A stretch of DNA of 21,554 nucleotides from Oligoflexia bacterium (GTDB lineage Bacteria; Bdellovibrionota; UBA1018), in contig CAIYTD010000381.1 of NCBI GenBank assembly GCA_903928955.1, positions 1 through 21,554 on the forward strand, read 5' to 3'. Every line of letters begins with the position of its first letter. The stretch's first letter is position 1. The position numbers and the translations under genes are program-made. The notes below the pieces were generated by a model, which saw only the letters and a program-made list of their open reading frames with translations, was not told the DNA's origin and ran no database searches. Shown piece after piece: positions 6,940 to 13,961 of the stretch.

Positions 6940-8265
6940 TCACATATTACTAATCACTTCTTGACCAAACTGAAAACATTTCACTTCAACGACGCCAGCA
7001 AGACCATCCTGCTTCATAAGACGAGCAAAATCATAGGTGACTTTTTTAGAATGAATAGCACCTTGCATTCCTCGAATAATAAAATCAGCAGCCTCGGTCC
7101 ACCCCATATAACGTAACATCATCTCACCCGATAGAATAACCGACCCTGGATTTACTTTATCCTGATTTGCATACTTAGGAGCTGTCCCATGCGTTGCCTC
7201 AAACACTGCATAACCAGTATTATAATTGATATTTCCGCCTGGAGCAATCCCAATTCCTCCCACCTGAGCAGCCAGTGCATCCGATAAATAGTCTCCATTG
7301 AGATTCAATGTAGCAACCACATCAAATTCTTCTGGGCGGGTGAGAACTTGCTGTAAAGTAATATCAGCAATCGAATCCCTTAAAAGAATTCTCCCCTTTG
7401 CAAGCTCTGATTTTTGTTCTGCATTTGCAGCATCCTCACCTTTTTCTTTCTTAGTCGTTTCCCAGCGGTCCCAAGAATAAATTTGATCAGAAAACTCTTT
7501 TTCAGCTAAAGCATAAGACCAATTCCGAAACCCCCCTTCAGTGAACTTCATAATATTGCCCTTATGAACGAGGGTAATCGATTTTCTTTTTTCTCGAATG
7601 GCATATTGAATTGCGGCACGAACCAAACGTTCTGTACCCTCTCGAGAGACAGGTTTAATCCCTATAGCCGTAGTCTCAGGAAATATAATTTTACTATAAT
7701 CTTTCGGAAAGTGTGTTTTTAGAAATTCTAAAAGCTTTTTCGCGCCCTCACTCTTCTGTTCAAATTCAATGCCTGCATAAATATCTTCGGTATTCTCACG
7801 GAAGATCACCATATCTACTTTTTCAGGGTGCTTGACAGGCGATGGAACACCTTGAAACCATTTCACTGGGCGTAAACAGACATAAAGATCCATCATTTGA
7901 CGAAGCGCGACATTTAAAGACCGAATTCCACCCCCAATCGGAGTTGTCAATGGTCCCTTAATGGATATCAAATAATGTTTGAGCGCTATTAAAGTATCCT
8001 GCGGCAGCCAATCTTTATATTTCTGAAATGCTTTCTCTCCAGCAAAAACCTCAAACCATTCTATTTTGCGCTTGCCTGAATAGGCTTTTTGAACAGCCGC
8101 ATCAAAAACAGCTTGAGAAGCTCTCCAAATATCTGGCCCTGTTCCATCACCTTCAATATAAGGAATCACAGGATTCTCAGGCACAGTCAATTTTCCATTA
8201 TGAATAGTGATTTTCTCTCCACTTGAGGGAGCGGTTAATTGATGAAACTCTGGAAAAATTGACAT
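6940..8265 (-). CDS. icd: NADP-dependent isocitrate dehydrogenase
   Basis: Oxidatively decarboxylates isocitrate to 2-oxoglutarate. It closely follows the E. coli homodimeric enzyme: IEGDGTGPD (38-46), GGGIRSLNVALRQ with S116 in the position of the phosphoregulated serine, GNIMKFTEGGFRNW, LNLNGDYLSDALAAQVGG, and the NADP-selecting residues K364-Y365 (GTAPKY) and Y411/R415 (VTYDFARLM). At 441 aa it is about 25 residues longer than E. coli Icd, mainly through a charged stretch around 268-292. GAGGAG lies ten bases before the ATG. It follows thiQ after about 57 bases and precedes the barrel-like gene. No aceK is present in the window, so phosphorylation control cannot be judged. Confidence 0.96.
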   Translation of the reverse strand: MSIFPEFHQLTAPSSGEKITIHNGKLTVPENPVIPYIEGDGTGPDIWRASQAVFDAAVQKAYSGKRKIEWFEVFAGEKAFQKYKDWLPQDTLIALKHYLISIKGPLTTPIGGGIRSLNVALRQMMDLYVCLRPVKWFQGVPSPVKHPEKVDMVIFRENTEDIYAGIEFEQKSEGAKKLLEFLKTHFPKDYSKIIFPETTAIGIKPVSREGTERLVRAAIQYAIREKRKSITLVHKGNIMKFTEGGFRNWSYALAEKEFSDQIYSWDRWETTKKEKGEDAANAEQKSELAKGRILLRDSIADITLQQVLTRPEEFDVVATLNLNGDYLSDALAAQVGGIGIAPGGNINYNTGYAVFEATHGTAPKYANQDKVNPGSVILSGEMMLRYMGWTEAADFIIRGMQGAIHSKKVTYDFARLMKQDGLAGVVEVKCFQFGQEVISNM

Positions 8266-8285
8266 ACTTTAATATCTCCTCAGAT

Positions 8286-8311
8286 AGTATAAAGAATAAT
8301 TTCTAGCACAA
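8286..8311 (-). promoter_or_regulatory. Possible icd promoter
   Basis: In the 57-base thiQ-icd spacer the minus strand has TTGTGC (8311..8306) and TATACT (8291..8286). The gap is 14 bases, shorter than ideal; an overlapping TACTAT gives 16. An independent promoter here would let icd be expressed apart from the thiamine genes. Confidence 0.3.
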
Positions 8312-8322
8312 TAATTAAAATT

Positions 8323-9054
8323 TCAAGAATTATCTCGAACGATTTTTCTCACTTGACAAGACTCATCCCAAGCAAGTGTCAAACGCGTGGTCGCTAAAGC
8401 ATCTATATCCTCTGGATCGTGAGTAACGAATAAAAGTGGAACTGGCCAAAATTTATGAAAATCAAGGAGCTCCCTTCTTAAAATTTCTTTTAGACCTGGA
8501 TCTAACCCAGAAAACGGTTCATCCAAAAGTAAAATTTTAGGTTTCCAAATCAAAGCCCGAATAAACGCAACCCTTTGTTTTTCTCCGCCAGAAAGCTCTC
8601 CCACTGTAGATCTTACTTTTGATGTTAGTTTCATTTTTTCAAGCCAATAGAAACCCGCCTCTTCTCGATCTTTTTTACCTACTCCACGTACTCTCAAAGC
8701 AAAAGTCACATTTTCCAAAACATTCAAATTTAAGAAAAGTCCCTGATCTTGAAAAATGAAACCAATTTCTCTCTTTTGAATAGATAAGGACCTCAGATCT
8801 TGGTTTCCTAAGTAAATTTTGCCTGTCTCATCCACGCGATCTAAAGTTTCTAGACCTGCCAAAACCCGAAGCAACGTCGTCTTTCCGCTCCCACTTTTAC
8901 CCACTATTACTCCTCTTTCACCCATTCCAATTGAAAAATGAGCGCTCAAAGTAAAATCTCTCATCTTTTTTTTGACATTTTCTACCCGTAATTGAGCCAA
9001 AACAGAAACACTGTCACAAGATGAAATGGAGTTTATTTGTGAGTTATGAAACAT
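8323..9054 (-). CDS. thiQ: Thiamine ABC transporter ATPase
   Basis: ATP-binding subunit that powers thiamine import, with ThiB and ThiP. From the chosen start (243 aa): Walker A GKSGSGKTT (52-60), Q-loop FIFQDQG, signature LSGGEKQ (154-160), Walker B ILLLDEPFSGLD with D178-E179, and H-loop histidine H212 (FVTHD). All catalytic residues are intact. The frame stays open back to an ATG at 9081, which would overlap thiP by 49 bases and has no ribosome binding site; the ATG at 9054 overlaps thiP by 22 bases and has GAGG 13 bases upstream. A TTG at 9000 would also suit the family. Assignment to thiamine rests on the adjacent thiB. Confidence 0.88.
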   Translation of the reverse strand: MFHNSQINSISSCDSVSVLAQLRVENVKKKMRDFTLSAHFSIGMGERGVIVGKSGSGKTTLLRVLAGLETLDRVDETGKIYLGNQDLRSLSIQKREIGFIFQDQGLFLNLNVLENVTFALRVRGVGKKDREEAGFYWLEKMKLTSKVRSTVGELSGGEKQRVAFIRALIWKPKILLLDEPFSGLDPGLKEILRRELLDFHKFWPVPLLFVTHDPEDIDALATTRLTLAWDESCQVRKIVRDNS

Positions 9055-10628
9055 ATCGTATGAACAGCCTCGGCGCAGCATATCATTAATGCAAATGAAA
9101 GCAAAAAAAGAAACCCAGCGACTGCTTGAGCATCTTCAAAACGATATTGTTGCATCCATCTCGATACCAAAAGCGGCAGCGGAATCAGCTTTTCGCTGTA
9201 AAACAAACTCACTGCACCTACTTCACCAAGAGAGGCACCGGCAACAAGAGCTAAAGAAGTAAAAATAGGCCCTCGGTATCGAGGCCATTCAATGTACCAA
9301 AACGCTTCCATACGAGAAGCTCCTAACAACCCAGCTGACTCTAGTTGAGTCACTGGGGAACCTGGAACCAAAGGCCACAAAATTCGAAAAGCAATAGGGA
9401 AAAAAAGCGTAGCTTGAAGCGCAATGAGAGAAAATCCATTTCCATCAAAAAAATCTAACCACCTACCGTAAGCAATCCAAACTCCTAAACCCAACACAAG
9501 AATCGATATCCCGCTAGGTAATCCTAAAAGGAAACTCAGGCAACCCACTATCCCCTTACAATTCTGAAAGGACTGAAGGCTCAGCAATGCCATCACTGCT
9601 GTAAACACTGCAATCAGACTACTAAAGATCGCTAACTGAATAGACCAATAAAGCGGCTCCCTGACTTGTGACCATCCTTCTGAGCTAAAAATAAATTTAA
9701 AAAATTGGTGGTTAATCACCGCAAAATAAGGAAAAATAAACAGAATACCAATCATAGAATAAAATACCGTTAATAAAATAGAAACTCGGCCTTTCATAGG
9801 CTGCTGCCTACTCAAAGGGCGTACTAACTGAGGGATTTGTTGGCGTTGCTTGAATTGACAAAAAAGTACAAGCCCCCAGGGGACCAGAGTCATTAAAATT
9901 TGCCAAATTGCACAGATTCCTGCACCGGAAAAATCAGAATAGCCATAGCGCATCCGCTGATAAAGCTCCGTTTCCAAGGTTTCGACGGGAGGCCCCCCAC
10001 CTAAAATTAAAACGATCACAAAGCTCATTGTACAAACCGTCATCACTTGAGCCAGCGCACTTGCAAATGCCCAACGCATTTGTGGCCAAATAATCCATTT
10101 CAACTGAGAGAAGTAGTTTGCACCCAAAGTTCGAGCAGCCTCAAGTTCTTCTAGGGGTAAATATCTCATTTGTTGAGCCACCAATAAAGTAACTAGCGGT
10201 ATATTAAGAAATGCATGAGCAAAAATAATTGTATTTAAACAATACAACCCATCTATAAAAAATCCCAGTCGAGCCAATATTCCAGCACGCCCTAACCAGA
10301 TCACCCAAACTACACCGACCACTGCAGCAGGTACTCCATAGGGAATAGCAAAAAAAGTCAAAACTCTTGAGTTTGGACGACGATTAATAAAATGCCCCAG
10401 CGATACACCTAGTAATAATCCCCCTACACCCGAAATCAGAGTACTTAAAGATGCTTGCCAGACTGTGGATCTAACCACCCAAAGTATTTTAGAATCTAAA
10501 AAAAGGGACCCATTTTGAGAAGATTCCCAGTTAGAAAAAACAGCCCCTAAAGGAATCGCAATACAGATTAACCAAAAAATCAAAGTCCATAATCTTGCTA
10601 AAATTTTAAGCCAAGTCGGAAATAGCAT
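9033..10628 (-). CDS. thiP: Thiamine ABC transporter permease
   Basis: Inner-membrane channel of the thiamine importer. At 531 aa it matches the double-length ThiP organisation, two fused permease halves with about twelve hydrophobic segments in all. Each half carries the cytoplasmic EAA-type coupling loop: ELEAARTLGANYFSQLKWI in the first half and QLESAGLLGASRMEAFWYI in the second, both ending at a conserved membrane-proximal segment. The ATG at 10628 lies nine bases after thiB, with only a weak purine-rich stretch upstream. Its 3' end overlaps thiQ. The family includes iron and thiamine permeases; thiB decides for thiamine. Confidence 0.88.
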   Translation of the reverse strand: MLFPTWLKILARLWTLIFWLICIAIPLGAVFSNWESSQNGSLFLDSKILWVVRSTVWQASLSTLISGVGGLLLGVSLGHFINRRPNSRVLTFFAIPYGVPAAVVGVVWVIWLGRAGILARLGFFIDGLYCLNTIIFAHAFLNIPLVTLLVAQQMRYLPLEELEAARTLGANYFSQLKWIIWPQMRWAFASALAQVMTVCTMSFVIVLILGGGPPVETLETELYQRMRYGYSDFSGAGICAIWQILMTLVPWGLVLFCQFKQRQQIPQLVRPLSRQQPMKGRVSILLTVFYSMIGILFIFPYFAVINHQFFKFIFSSEGWSQVREPLYWSIQLAIFSSLIAVFTAVMALLSLQSFQNCKGIVGCLSFLLGLPSGISILVLGLGVWIAYGRWLDFFDGNGFSLIALQATLFFPIAFRILWPLVPGSPVTQLESAGLLGASRMEAFWYIEWPRYRGPIFTSLALVAGASLGEVGAVSLFYSEKLIPLPLLVSRWMQQYRFEDAQAVAGFLFLLSFALMICCAEAVHTICFITHK

Positions 10629-10637
10629 GTCTTTGTC

Positions 10638-11705
10638 TTAGAAAGAGGAATAAACAACCCGATTCCATTCATCAATGGCTTTCTCAATTCGATCTGCCTC
10701 CAAATAAATGGGAACAAGGCGGGTTAATTCTGGAAGATTTTTAAAACTTTCTGGAATCTCTCTATTCTGAATCACAGGAATCATCCAGTTTGTTCGAGGA
10801 ATCAACGCTTGAACTTCAGTAGATACCAAAAATTCCAAAAAATGTTGAGCAAGGAGTTTTTGCTGTAAATTCTGAAAGGCCCCTTTGACGCAAGCAGCTC
10901 CTTCTACCTGAACGGGCTGGCCTTCCTTAAACAAAATTGCTTGATAGCGCCTTGCCGACCCACTAGGATCTCCATTTTCTTGATGAAATGCTTGGCTTGT
11001 CAGATAACTCCACACTAATGGGGCCTCGTTTCTTAGAAAAAGCCCATAGGCAGCATCCCAACTCGGCTGAAGCGTGAGCCATTGCCCTCTGAATTTCTCC
11101 CAAAAATTTTCACTAGAACTTCCAAAGACCTGATCTACAAAAAGTAAAAATGCAAGTCCAGCAGGGGATGCCCGGGGATCTTCCAAAATAATCTTTCTCT
11201 TCCATTCCGGTTTCAACAAATCCCCCAAAGACGTAGGGATTTTCAAATGCATCTCTTCTAAAATTTTTCGATCAACTATCCAAGTCAAAGGGCTATAATC
11301 ATACGGCATAAAACCTAGATCGATGCGGACTTCTCGAATAATTTGAGCATATCCTCGAGGAATCCAATCGCCCCACGTTTCAATCCATGGTTTAGCCTTT
11401 TTCCAACTATGCTGATCTAAGCCTACAATTAATTGACCTAGAACTTTGCCATTTTTAAAATCCAGCTGTAATCGAGTAAGCATCTGCCCTGCATCTCCAG
11501 AAGATAAATATCGGACATGACATCCGTATTTTTTTTCAAAAAGTGGCAAAATTGCAGGACCCAATCCTCCTGAAGCTACAAAACTATCATAAGTATAAAT
11601 TGCCAACTCAGGGAGAGCCGGAGAAGCAAAAACAAGATTTCTAAGGGAAAAACACAGTGTGAGATGAAAAACAATTCCAAAAAGCAGAGATAACCTTCGA
11701 AACAT
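10638..11705 (-). CDS. thiB: Periplasmic thiamine-binding protein
   Basis: Captures thiamine (and its phosphates in E. coli) in the periplasm and delivers it to ThiPQ. The 355-aa precursor has a signal peptide (about 1-28, hydrophobic core then VFASPA) with no lipobox, so it should be soluble. Family hallmarks are YTYDSF (37-42), EDPRASPAG (175-183), a tryptophan followed by YGLFL near 216-224, SYLTS (233-237) and IPRTNWM (302-308), each aligning with E. coli TbpA/ThiB. The ATG overlaps the stop of the upstream 134-aa gene by one base (TAATG), implying translational coupling. I see no TPP riboswitch upstream of this transcription unit. Confidence 0.9.
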   Translation of the reverse strand: MFRRLSLLFGIVFHLTLCFSLRNLVFASPALPELAIYTYDSFVASGGLGPAILPLFEKKYGCHVRYLSSGDAGQMLTRLQLDFKNGKVLGQLIVGLDQHSWKKAKPWIETWGDWIPRGYAQIIREVRIDLGFMPYDYSPLTWIVDRKILEEMHLKIPTSLGDLLKPEWKRKIILEDPRASPAGLAFLLFVDQVFGSSSENFWEKFRGQWLTLQPSWDAAYGLFLRNEAPLVWSYLTSQAFHQENGDPSGSARRYQAILFKEGQPVQVEGAACVKGAFQNLQQKLLAQHFLEFLVSTEVQALIPRTNWMIPVIQNREIPESFKNLPELTRLVPIYLEADRIEKAIDEWNRVVYSSF

Positions 11706-12109
11706 TAATCGATCAGCTCAGGGTTTTTTGACAATTTATCTTTTCCTAGCTTGGCATTCACTTGAGGAGTGGAATCTTCACTTGCTCGAGCTTCTGCTTT
11801 TGGCTTCAACAGTCGAACTTTATTTGCCCGATCCTCAGCATCCGTTTCAAATCGCCAAAGAATTTCACAATTCTGAAGATGTGTGGTCGTCTCTTCCTGA
11901 TTCGAGCAGATGTGTACAATACCGTTTTCATAGAGTGTTACATCCGCATGGTCTACGTAGGTGCCCTCTTCTCCAGGATAAAAGAAAATTACCCTCATTG
12001 CGGGACCCTTTCGAATCATTCTCATAGAATCCTTTCTAGCATGAACCCTATTTTGAAGGCCCGCCCATGAGAATAACTTTTTAAGATTCCATTCTACTTT
12101 TTCAGACAT
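11705..12109 (-). CDS. Unknown 134-aa protein heading the thiamine operon
   Basis: I do not recognise this protein. It has no signal peptide or membrane segment. Residues 38-88 look like a compact beta-rich core (MRVIFFYPGEEGTYVDH, then VTLYENGIVHI and CEILWRF); the N-terminal 35 residues are basic and the last 35 are charged and probably disordered (KPKAEARASED, KLGKDKLSKNPELID). The start is firm: AAGGAG eight bases before the ATG. Its stop shares a base with the thiB start, so it is translated together with the transporter. The core is reminiscent of small SH3-like or PilZ-like beta proteins, but that is a guess. It may be a regulator or simply a hitchhiker. Confidence 0.75.
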   Translation of the reverse strand: MSEKVEWNLKKLFSWAGLQNRVHARKDSMRMIRKGPAMRVIFFYPGEEGTYVDHADVTLYENGIVHICSNQEETTTHLQNCEILWRFETDAEDRANKVRLLKPKAEARASEDSTPQVNAKLGKDKLSKNPELID

Positions 12110-12124
12110 TCCATTTACTCCTTC

Positions 12125-12155
12125 TCACTCGACTTCACTCCATTGCCTATCACTC
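12125..12155. repeat. Three TCACTC repeats before the thiamine operon
   Basis: TCACTC occurs at 12125..12130, 12135..12140 and 12150..12155 (GAGTGA on the minus strand), with start-to-start spacings of 10 and 15 bases. They lie just upstream of the AAGGAG of the 134-aa gene, within its probable leader or promoter. They could be a protein-binding cluster; the motif is short and AC/TC-rich, so chance is possible. Confidence 0.35.
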
Positions 12156-12190
12156 GAACGATCTGCACACAATATGCTGACCGATTCTTG

Positions 12191-12219
12191 TTGCATGAGG
12201 TACTTACTCATCCTATGCT
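12191..12219 (+). promoter_or_regulatory. Promoter of the sugar-kinase operon, probably leaderless
   Basis: TTGCAT (12191..12196) and TATGCT (12214..12219) are exactly 17 bases apart. Transcription would begin about seven bases after the -10, at or next to the ATG at 12226. No Shine-Dalgarno sequence lies in the usual window before that ATG, which fits a leaderless mRNA. The spacer contains the inverted repeat ATGAG (12195..12199) / CTCAT (12207..12211), a possible operator. Confidence 0.4.
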
Positions 12220-12225
12220 ACTGTG

Positions 12226-13206
12226 ATGATTATTGCACGATCGCCATTAAGAATCACCCTCGGCGGTGGGGGAACCGATCTCCCCTCTTATTATAAAGAA
12301 CATTCAGGTTTTCTCATAGCTGCAGCGATTAATAAATACGTTTATATCACACTTCACCAAACTTTTTACCCCGGACTGATTCTTAAATATTCCAAGCTAG
12401 AAAGAGCTGAAAAGATAGAAGATTTAGAGCATCCTATTGTTCGTGAAGTCTTAAAAAGTTTAGGATTCGAACAGCCTTCATTAGAAATTACATCTATGGC
12501 TGATATTCCAGCAGGAACTGGACTAGGATCCTCTGGCAGCTTTACCACTGCTTTGCTGAAAGCGCTCCATGTCTTAAAAAAAAACATAGTTCACCCCGCA
12601 GAATTAGCAGAACAGGCCTGCGATATTGAAATCAACAAACTCCGAGAGCCTATTGGCAAACAAGATCAGTATATTGCTGCATTTGGTGGCGTGAATTGCT
12701 TTAAATTCATGCCTGATGGCCGAGTTGAAGTTTCTCCGCTCAAAATCTCTGAAGAAACTCTCTTTAATTTAGAAGACAATCTCCTCCTTTTTTTTACAGG
12801 TCAAACCCGATCTGCATCAAAAATATTAAAAGTTCAAGACCAACAGAGTAAGGCAAAAGACAAAACCATGATTGATAATTTGCACTTCATGAAAGATCTT
12901 GCAAAAGAAAGCCAAAAAGCTCTTGAAAACGGGAATCTTTCTGAACTAGCCCGATTAATGGACATCCACTGGCAACGCAAGCAAGAGCGCTCAGAAGAAA
13001 TGAGCAACTCGGAAATTAATCATTACTATGAATATGCAAAAGCTAATGGCGCCCTAGGAGGAAAACTCATAGGAGCGGGAGGAGGAGGATTCCTTATGTT
13101 TTGCGCAGAAGACAAATCTAAATTACGACGTGCCATGCGAGAAAAAGGCTTAAAAGAGGTTCGATTCCAGTTTGATTTTCAAGGAACCCAGATTCTCACG
13201 CAATAG
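12226..13206 (+). CDS. GHMP sugar kinase, probably heptose-7-phosphate kinase
   Basis: An anomeric sugar-phosphate kinase of the GHMP family, 326 aa. It opens MIIARSPLRITLGGGGTDLP, the hallmark of the HddA/FkpB-like branch, has the ATP-binding motif PAGTGLGSS (95-103) and the C-terminal glycine motif GAGGGGFLMF (283-292), and ends in FDFQGTQIL. The most likely reaction is D-glycero-D-manno-heptose 7-phosphate to the 1,7-bisphosphate, feeding NDP-heptose for surface polysaccharide; fucose or another sugar is possible. A GTG three bases earlier (12223) is an alternative start. The next gene, two bases on, is a sugar-1-phosphate nucleotidyltransferase, which fits. The isomerase (gmhA) and phosphatase (gmhB) of the pathway are not in the window. 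An A9 tract lies at 12576..12584. Confidence 0.85.
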   Translation: MIIARSPLRITLGGGGTDLPSYYKEHSGFLIAAAINKYVYITLHQTFYPGLILKYSKLERAEKIEDLEHPIVREVLKSLGFEQPSLEITSMADIPAGTGLGSSGSFTTALLKALHVLKKNIVHPAELAEQACDIEINKLREPIGKQDQYIAAFGGVNCFKFMPDGRVEVSPLKISEETLFNLEDNLLLFFTGQTRSASKILKVQDQQSKAKDKTMIDNLHFMKDLAKESQKALENGNLSELARLMDIHWQRKQERSEEMSNSEINHYYEYAKANGALGGKLIGAGGGGFLMFCAEDKSKLRRAMREKGLKEVRFQFDFQGTQILTQ

Positions 13207-13208
13207 TT

Positions 13209-13931
13209 ATGGAGCCTTCCATTCAAATAGTGATCTTAGCTGGTGGATTGGGAACCCGGCTACTACCTTTAACAGAAAAAATTCCGAAGGCAATGATTTC
13301 GATCCTCGGAAAACCCTTCATTCATTATCAACTCAAATGGCTAGCCAAAAATGAAATCCGCGATATTATTCTTTCTACTGGGTATTTAGGGGAACAAATT
13401 CAAGACTTTATTCAAGATGGGAGCTCATGGGGAGTAAAAGTCCAATACGTCCAAGAAGGAAAAAACCTCCTCGGAACCGGAGGTGCACTTCGACTCGTTT
13501 GCGAACAAGCAAAATTACAAGAAAAATTTCTAGTTACTTACGGCGATTCCTATCTTCCGGTTGATTTCAAAAAAATTTGGGAAAACTTCTTAAATCAAAC
13601 TGAGCCTGCTCTCATGACTGTCATAAAAAACAACGAAAAATGGGACGCAAGTAATGCTTGTTTTAAGGAGGGGAAAATTACGCTATACGACAAAAAAGCT
13701 GCTATTCTTGAGTCTAAGCCTGACGAAATGAAATATATTGATTATGGACTTTCTGGCTGGAACAAAAATATCATTCAAAAAAAAATTCCTTGCAATCGCA
13801 AAGTTGATTTAGCTGATGTGTTTCACGAGCTCAGTATCCAAGGACTTTTAAAAGGCTATGAAATCACGCAAAGATTCTACGAAATTGGTTCAATCCAAGG
13901 AATACAGGATTTAGAAACTTTTCTGGCATAG
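13209..13931 (+). CDS. Sugar-1-phosphate nucleotidyltransferase
   Basis: A 240-aa cytosolic enzyme that couples a sugar 1-phosphate to an NTP. The glycine-rich NTP signature is LAGGLGTRLLPLT (10-22) with the catalytic K27 in IPKAM; GTGGALR near 90 contacts the nucleotide, and YGDS near 110-113 supplies the metal-binding aspartate. Its size and fold match HddC/WcbM-like and MurU-like transferases that lack the C-terminal beta-helix. With the upstream GHMP kinase, D-glycero-D-manno-heptose 1-phosphate guanylyltransferase is the best guess, though the base is not readable from sequence. The ATG is two bases after the kinase stop with no obvious ribosome binding site, so coupling is likely. An A9 tract lies at 13778..13786. 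Confidence 0.85.
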   Translation: MEPSIQIVILAGGLGTRLLPLTEKIPKAMISILGKPFIHYQLKWLAKNEIRDIILSTGYLGEQIQDFIQDGSSWGVKVQYVQEGKNLLGTGGALRLVCEQAKLQEKFLVTYGDSYLPVDFKKIWENFLNQTEPALMTVIKNNEKWDASNACFKEGKITLYDKKAAILESKPDEMKYIDYGLSGWNKNIIQKKIPCNRKVDLADVFHELSIQGLLKGYEITQRFYEIGSIQGIQDLETFLA

Positions 13932-13961
13932 GTGGTTTCTAATAAAACGAAAGGAGCAGAG

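Noticed and set aside
11728..12070. Two overlapping plus-strand open frames antisense to the 134-aa gene
   Set aside because: The minus-strand gene has a strong ribosome binding site and a one-base overlap with thiB; the antisense frames have neither.
12110..12225. TPP riboswitch before the thiamine operon
   Set aside because: I looked for the CTGAGA and ACCTGATCTGG-type core on the minus strand and found none; the region is also short.
13932..13961. Ten extra residues on CinA from a GTG directly after the nucleotidyltransferase
   Set aside because: AAGGAG sits five bases before the ATG at 13962 and inside this extension.
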